Below are positions 5,344-8,191 of a stretch of DNA of 8,191 bases, in pieces (positions within the stretch are counted from its first letter, which is position 1; every line of letters starts with the position of its first letter). The translations under genes and the position numbers were made by a program. The notes below the pieces were generated by a model. The model saw only the letters and a program-made list of their open reading frames with translations. It was not told where the DNA came from and ran no database searches. The stretch spans positions 1-8,191 of the forward strand of contig CAJLUG010000035.1 in NCBI GenBank assembly GCA_905209745.1, read 5' to 3'. Source of the DNA: an uncultured Mycoplasma sp. Lineage in GTDB: Bacteria > Bacillota_I > Bacilli_A > RF39 > UBA660.

Positions 5344-6405
5344 ATGCCCCAACAAAATACGAATTATTTAAAAATAGTAGAAAATATAGGTTCTGTAATA
5401 GTTTTTTATAAAACCCAAAAAAAGATTAATGAATATAAACTGAATAAAAATAGTATTCCTACACATTTAATTCGTTATGAAATACCAGAAGAAATAAATA
5501 CAAAAATAGAAAAAAGGCAAGTAGAAGGAGAAATTGCTAGTAAGTTTGGAGACGATGTAGTAAATTTTACCAATACCCTAATTAAACAATTTCCAGAAGA
5601 AACACTAAATAATTTTTATCACAACATTAACTCTCTAAATATGAGATATAAAAACTTTAAGATAGAAAACTTGATTTACAATACTCATACAATTGGTGAT
5701 TATAGTATCAAAAATAATAGACTATCGATAGATACTGAAGAAGGTTTAGAAGCCCTTCCTCATGAATTATTTCATATGGCAAGTTCCAGATTTAGTGAGC
5801 GTCTTTCTTTATCAGGGTTTCAACAAACCTCTCTAAAATTAAACATTAATATTGGTAGAGGAATCAATGAAGGGTACACCCAATTATTAACAGAAAGATA
5901 TTTTAATGAGTATGTAACAAGTAATATCTATCCTTATGAAAAAAAGATTATGGCTGAAATCGAAGAAATCGTAGGAAAAGAACAACTAGAAAAATTATAT
6001 TTAAATTCAAATCTACCTGGACTAATAAGAATACTAGAAAAGTATAATGAAAAAGATAATATTTTAAATTTTATTAGTAGTATCGATTTTTTAAATCAAA
6101 ATATCTATAAAACAAAAGCAAACAAAAAAACACAAGAAGCAGTATTTAATCACATTGAAAGAGTAAATAACTTCTTTATCGATACGTATGCCAATAAACT
6201 AATAACAGAATATAAAGAAAAAACACTACCAAAAGAAGAATATAGTAAAAAATTAGAAGATTATACGATGTCTCATGGGTATGTAACATTAGCGGGAAAT
6301 TATAGATATACGGTACCATCTACAGAAAGACTATACGAAAAAATAGAAAAACTAGATAATAAGTTTAATACTATCGTTGAAAATATGGAATCTAAAAACA
6401 AATAA
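5344..6405 (+). CDS. Putative zinc metallopeptidase-like protein (HELFH...NEGYTQ), first paralogue
   Basis: This 353-residue protein has no signal peptide or clear membrane helix and is probably cytosolic. The key segment is LPHELFHM with H140, E141 and H144, the HExxH zinc site. It is followed after 31 residues by NEGYTQ, where E176 is a good third zinc ligand, as in gluzincins. Before it, 'IGDYSIKNNRLSI' (117-129) looks like the edge strand that often precedes such sites. The N-terminal 110 residues and C-terminal 160 residues are mostly predicted helical, with Lys/Glu-rich stretches. No named peptidase family was recognised, and the substrate is unknown. It is paralogous to the 360-residue protein downstream; the 13 residues from N175 to F187 are identical. 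AAGGA lies 9 nt before the ATG. It could be a regulated protease, or an inactive fold member if the site is degenerate, but all core residues are present. Confidence 0.82.
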   Translation: MPQQNTNYLKIVENIGSVIVFYKTQKKINEYKLNKNSIPTHLIRYEIPEEINTKIEKRQVEGEIASKFGDDVVNFTNTLIKQFPEETLNNFYHNINSLNMRYKNFKIENLIYNTHTIGDYSIKNNRLSIDTEEGLEALPHELFHMASSRFSERLSLSGFQQTSLKLNINIGRGINEGYTQLLTERYFNEYVTSNIYPYEKKIMAEIEEIVGKEQLEKLYLNSNLPGLIRILEKYNEKDNILNFISSIDFLNQNIYKTKANKKTQEAVFNHIERVNNFFIDTYANKLITEYKEKTLPKEEYSKKLEDYTMSHGYVTLAGNYRYTVPSTERLYEKIEKLDNKFNTIVENMESKNK

Positions 6406-6419
6406 AGTAGGAGAAAGAT

Positions 6420-6674
6420 ATGGAAACAAAAAAAATATTAAAAATTACGGATGAAAGCGGAAATGTCAAAGAATATGAAATTCTATGTGCCTTTAAATGG
6501 ACAAAAACAGACAAATACTATGTAATATATACAGATAACAAAAAAGATGAAGAAGGATCTCTACTAGTATCTGCAGCTATCTATGACCCAACTGATAACA
6601 CTAAATTAGAAAATATTGAAACAGAAGAAGAACGAAGAGAAATAGAAAAAAGACTAACAGAACTAATGAATTGA
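6420..6674 (+). CDS. DUF1292-like small protein
   Basis: This 84-residue acidic protein matches the DUF1292 (YrzB-like) pattern. 'KILKITDESGNVKEYEIL' (5-22) forms the first strands, 'YYVIYTDNKKDEEG' (33-46) the centre, 'LVSAAIYDPTDNTKLENIETEEE' in parts (49-71) the later strands, and a closing helix EIEKRLTEL follows. The family has no established biochemical function; the usual copy sits beside a Holliday-junction resolvase gene in Bacillota. Here it lies between two paralogous HELFH genes, so it may have been recruited as an adaptor or substrate; that is inference. AGGAG (6409-6413) is 6 nt before the ATG. It ends in TGA, which overlaps the ribosome binding site of the next gene. Confidence 0.82.
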   Translation: METKKILKITDESGNVKEYEILCAFKWTKTDKYYVIYTDNKKDEEGSLLVSAAIYDPTDNTKLENIETEEERREIEKRLTELMN

Positions 6675-6682
6675 GGATAAGT

Positions 6683-7765
6683 ATGGAAGAAAAAGAAAGA
6701 ATTTTAGAAAAAATAAAAGTCTTGGATTATAAAAAATTAACGGAAAAATTAGAAGTAATTTATACTTTTTTTGAGAAAAAAATCCGAAAAGATAAATCTA
6801 CAAATTTTAAGTTTACATTACCCAGAACAGATAAAATAAAACAAATAGAATTACCAGAAGAATTAATAAAACCAATCACCACAAAAGAAATTAAAGAACA
6901 ATTTTCTTGGAAATTTAAAAACGATGTAGAACATTTTTCAGAAGAAATAAAAAATAATTTTGATGAAAAATCATTAAATAACTTTTATAAAAATATCACA
7001 ACACTAGAAATAAAAACATTTTCTCTTTGGGAAGAGAGAGCAGTAAAAAAAGAAAATATCGCAGGACTCTATTATATGAAAGAAAATAGGATTAAATTAA
7101 TTCGTAATAATAAAGGCAAACCTATCTATCATGAACTTTTTCATATGATGAGTAATTACGGATTGGATCAGGATAACACAATCTACGAAGGCTTCTTGCA
7201 AGTATATGATGAAAATTCAAAACTAGGAACTGGTCTAAACGAAGGTTACACGCAATTACTAACAGAACGTTATTTTAAAGATGATATTACAGATGAGCCA
7301 GTATATCGTTACCAAGTATATCTTGCCAAACACATAGAAAAAATTATCGGTAAAGAAAAGATGGAAGAATTATATATGAATGCTGATTTATATAGTTTAA
7401 TAAAAGAATTAGAAAAATATCAAAATCAAAAAGAAATTCTAAAATTTATAAAAGATATAGATAATTCTCTAAAACTAAATGAACTTTATGAAATGCCAAT
7501 AGGCTATTACAAAGAAGTGATATGTCAAAAAATTCATAATAGAAATATTGATTTTTTACGAAGAACTTATCAAAATAAAATCACCAAAGAATATTATGAA
7601 AATAAAATAAGCACGAAAGATGGAGTGCAAAAAATAAATTCATTTGAAGAAAGTCTAATACCAAAAAGAGCACCTAATCAGCCATATAGTGATGTAACAA
7701 GTCTAGAAGAAATGCTTGCAGACAGTCTAGAACAAGAAGAAGAACAAAAAAGAAGTAACCGTTAA
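6683..7765 (+). CDS. Putative zinc metallopeptidase-like protein (HELFH...NEGYTQ), second paralogue
   Basis: This 360-residue paralogue of the protein at 5344-6405 has the same layout. A helical N-terminus contains 'DVEHFSEEIKNNFDEKSLNNFY', matching 'DVVNFTNTLIKQFPEETLNNFY' in the first copy. An edge strand AGLYYMKENRIKL (127-139) follows, then the zinc motif HELFHM (H150, E151, H154). After 32 residues comes NEGYTQLLTERYF (186-198) with E187 as likely third ligand. The C-terminal half is helical and repeats 'GKEKMEELYMNADLYSLIKELEKY' like the first copy. The extreme C-terminus is different, acidic and probably flexible (SLEEMLADSLEQEEEQ). There is no signal peptide. The start is placed at 6683 because GAGG (6673-6676) lies 6 nt before that ATG; an in-frame TTG at 6671 would sit on the ribosome binding site itself. 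The last 4 bp overlap the convergent gene. Confidence 0.82.
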   Translation: MEEKERILEKIKVLDYKKLTEKLEVIYTFFEKKIRKDKSTNFKFTLPRTDKIKQIELPEELIKPITTKEIKEQFSWKFKNDVEHFSEEIKNNFDEKSLNNFYKNITTLEIKTFSLWEERAVKKENIAGLYYMKENRIKLIRNNKGKPIYHELFHMMSNYGLDQDNTIYEGFLQVYDENSKLGTGLNEGYTQLLTERYFKDDITDEPVYRYQVYLAKHIEKIIGKEKMEELYMNADLYSLIKELEKYQNQKEILKFIKDIDNSLKLNELYEMPIGYYKEVICQKIHNRNIDFLRRTYQNKITKEYYENKISTKDGVQKINSFEESLIPKRAPNQPYSDVTSLEEMLADSLEQEEEQKRSNR

Positions 7766-8191
7766 TAGGGTAGATGATTACATAAATAAGAGTCAGCATA
7801 GGGTAGTAATTTCTGATACTCTTCGAAAGATTCAATCGTCCAAGCAAAGATAGGATACTGTTTTCTATAAGTTTGGATTCTTTTTTTTGGAACAATTCTT
7901 TTATGAACTGCTAAAAAGTCAGGTCTAGTATAACGTATAAGTAGAGGATGCCTGAATAAATAACTATAAAACTTAGAAGAAGGAAGATAAATAATAAGTA
8001 ATCCTACAGGATAAGGACTGTGTTTTTTTAAGTATCTAACAACACCAGGATGAAACGACTGTAAGAAAATATCACCCTGATAAGTACTTAAATCCTCTAA
8101 TATCTTTTGACAACTAACTTTAAAATGTTTTGTACTCTTTATTTCAATATCAATCAAAACCCTACCTTGAACAAGTGCTAATACCTCTTTT
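7762..8191 (-). CDS. Glycerophosphodiester phosphodiesterase, C-terminal part (5' end outside window)
   Basis: About 142 residues of a GDPD-family TIM-barrel enzyme are visible, in a frame open to the right edge. The family hydrolyses glycerophosphodiesters to glycerol-3-phosphate and an alcohol, for lipid turnover or phosphate and glycerol supply. 'VLALVQGRVLIDIEIKS' carries the E-x-K motif that helps bind the metal and phosphate. 'DIFLQSFHPGVVRYLKKHSP' is the usual 'SF.p..l' strand and helix. 'PDFLAVHKRIV', 'YPIFAWTIES' (the W-T-I/V motif) and 'ADSYLCNHLPY' are the typical barrel end. The N-terminal HRG catalytic histidine region lies beyond the window. A TTG at 8157-8155 should not be taken as start, since family sequence continues upstream. 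Residues that replace the usual 'dgiiTd.P' ending (LCNHLPY) are a mild variation. It converges on the HELFH operon. Confidence 0.9.
   Translation of the reverse strand, partial: KEVLALVQGRVLIDIEIKSTKHFKVSCQKILEDLSTYQGDIFLQSFHPGVVRYLKKHSPYPVGLLIIYLPSSKFYSYLFRHPLLIRYTRPDFLAVHKRIVPKKRIQTYRKQYPIFAWTIESFEEYQKLLPYADSYLCNHLPY

Noticed and set aside
6420..6715. Mycoplasma code (TGA read as Trp)
   Set aside because: Trp is always TGG in every gene, and the TGA at 6672-6674 sits at the natural end of the DUF1292-like protein with a ribosome binding site across it.
7674..7895. Minus-strand open frame of 73 codons
   Set aside because: It overlaps the HELFH gene and lies in the wrong frame relative to the recognisable phosphodiesterase.
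1..8191. tRNA, rRNA, CRISPR array, insertion sequence or phage genes
   Set aside because: No repeat-spacer pattern, transposase, integrase or RNA gene was seen; nearly all of the window is filled by the genes listed.

Overview
The window comes from an AT-rich bacterium with a Gram-positive style of gene structure: strong AGGAGG-type ribosome binding sites, tightly packed genes and short intergenic gaps. Tryptophan is always TGG, TGA never occurs inside a convincing gene, and one gene ends in TGA, so the standard bacterial code fits better than the Mycoplasma code. The best guess is a low-GC Bacillota or Mycoplasmatota-type lineage, such as an uncultured gut bacterium. This is inferred from composition and gene types, not from any marker gene.

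Region 1 (3-1209, + strand) is the end of a two-gene ABC-2 export system: the C-terminal part of an ATP-binding subunit, cut by the window edge, overlapping a six-helix permease. No terminator is visible after it.

Region 2 (1217-4780, + strand) is a seven-gene operon behind a textbook MerR-family promoter. It has TTGACT and TATAAT boxes 19 bp apart and a perfect 18-bp palindrome (CTTAAAG-TTAA-CTTTAAG) between them. The genes encode a carboxymuconolactone decarboxylase-like protein, a cupin, a membrane-anchored cyclophilin-like protein, an aldo-keto reductase, a C-terminally short flavodoxin, an antibiotic biosynthesis monooxygenase-like protein and a GNAT acetyltransferase. A GNRA-loop terminator closes the operon. 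The operator matches the one I recall for Bacillus subtilis AdhR. Together with the gene content this suggests an inducible response to aldehyde, quinone or other electrophile and redox stress. The regulator itself is not in the window.

Region 3 (4783-7765, + strand) is a four-gene operon with its own sigma-A-type promoter, whose -35 box lies in a 12-nt inverted repeat. It encodes an unrecognised 148-residue protein, a 353-residue protein with HELFH...NEGYTQ (a gluzincin-like zinc peptidase signature), an 84-residue DUF1292-like protein, and a second, diverged 360-residue paralogue of the HELFH protein. None has a signal peptide. This is the least explained part of the window and the best candidate for an undescribed system.

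Region 4 (7762-8191, - strand) is the C-terminal part of a glycerophosphodiester phosphodiesterase. It converges on region 3 and overlaps its last gene by 4 bp.
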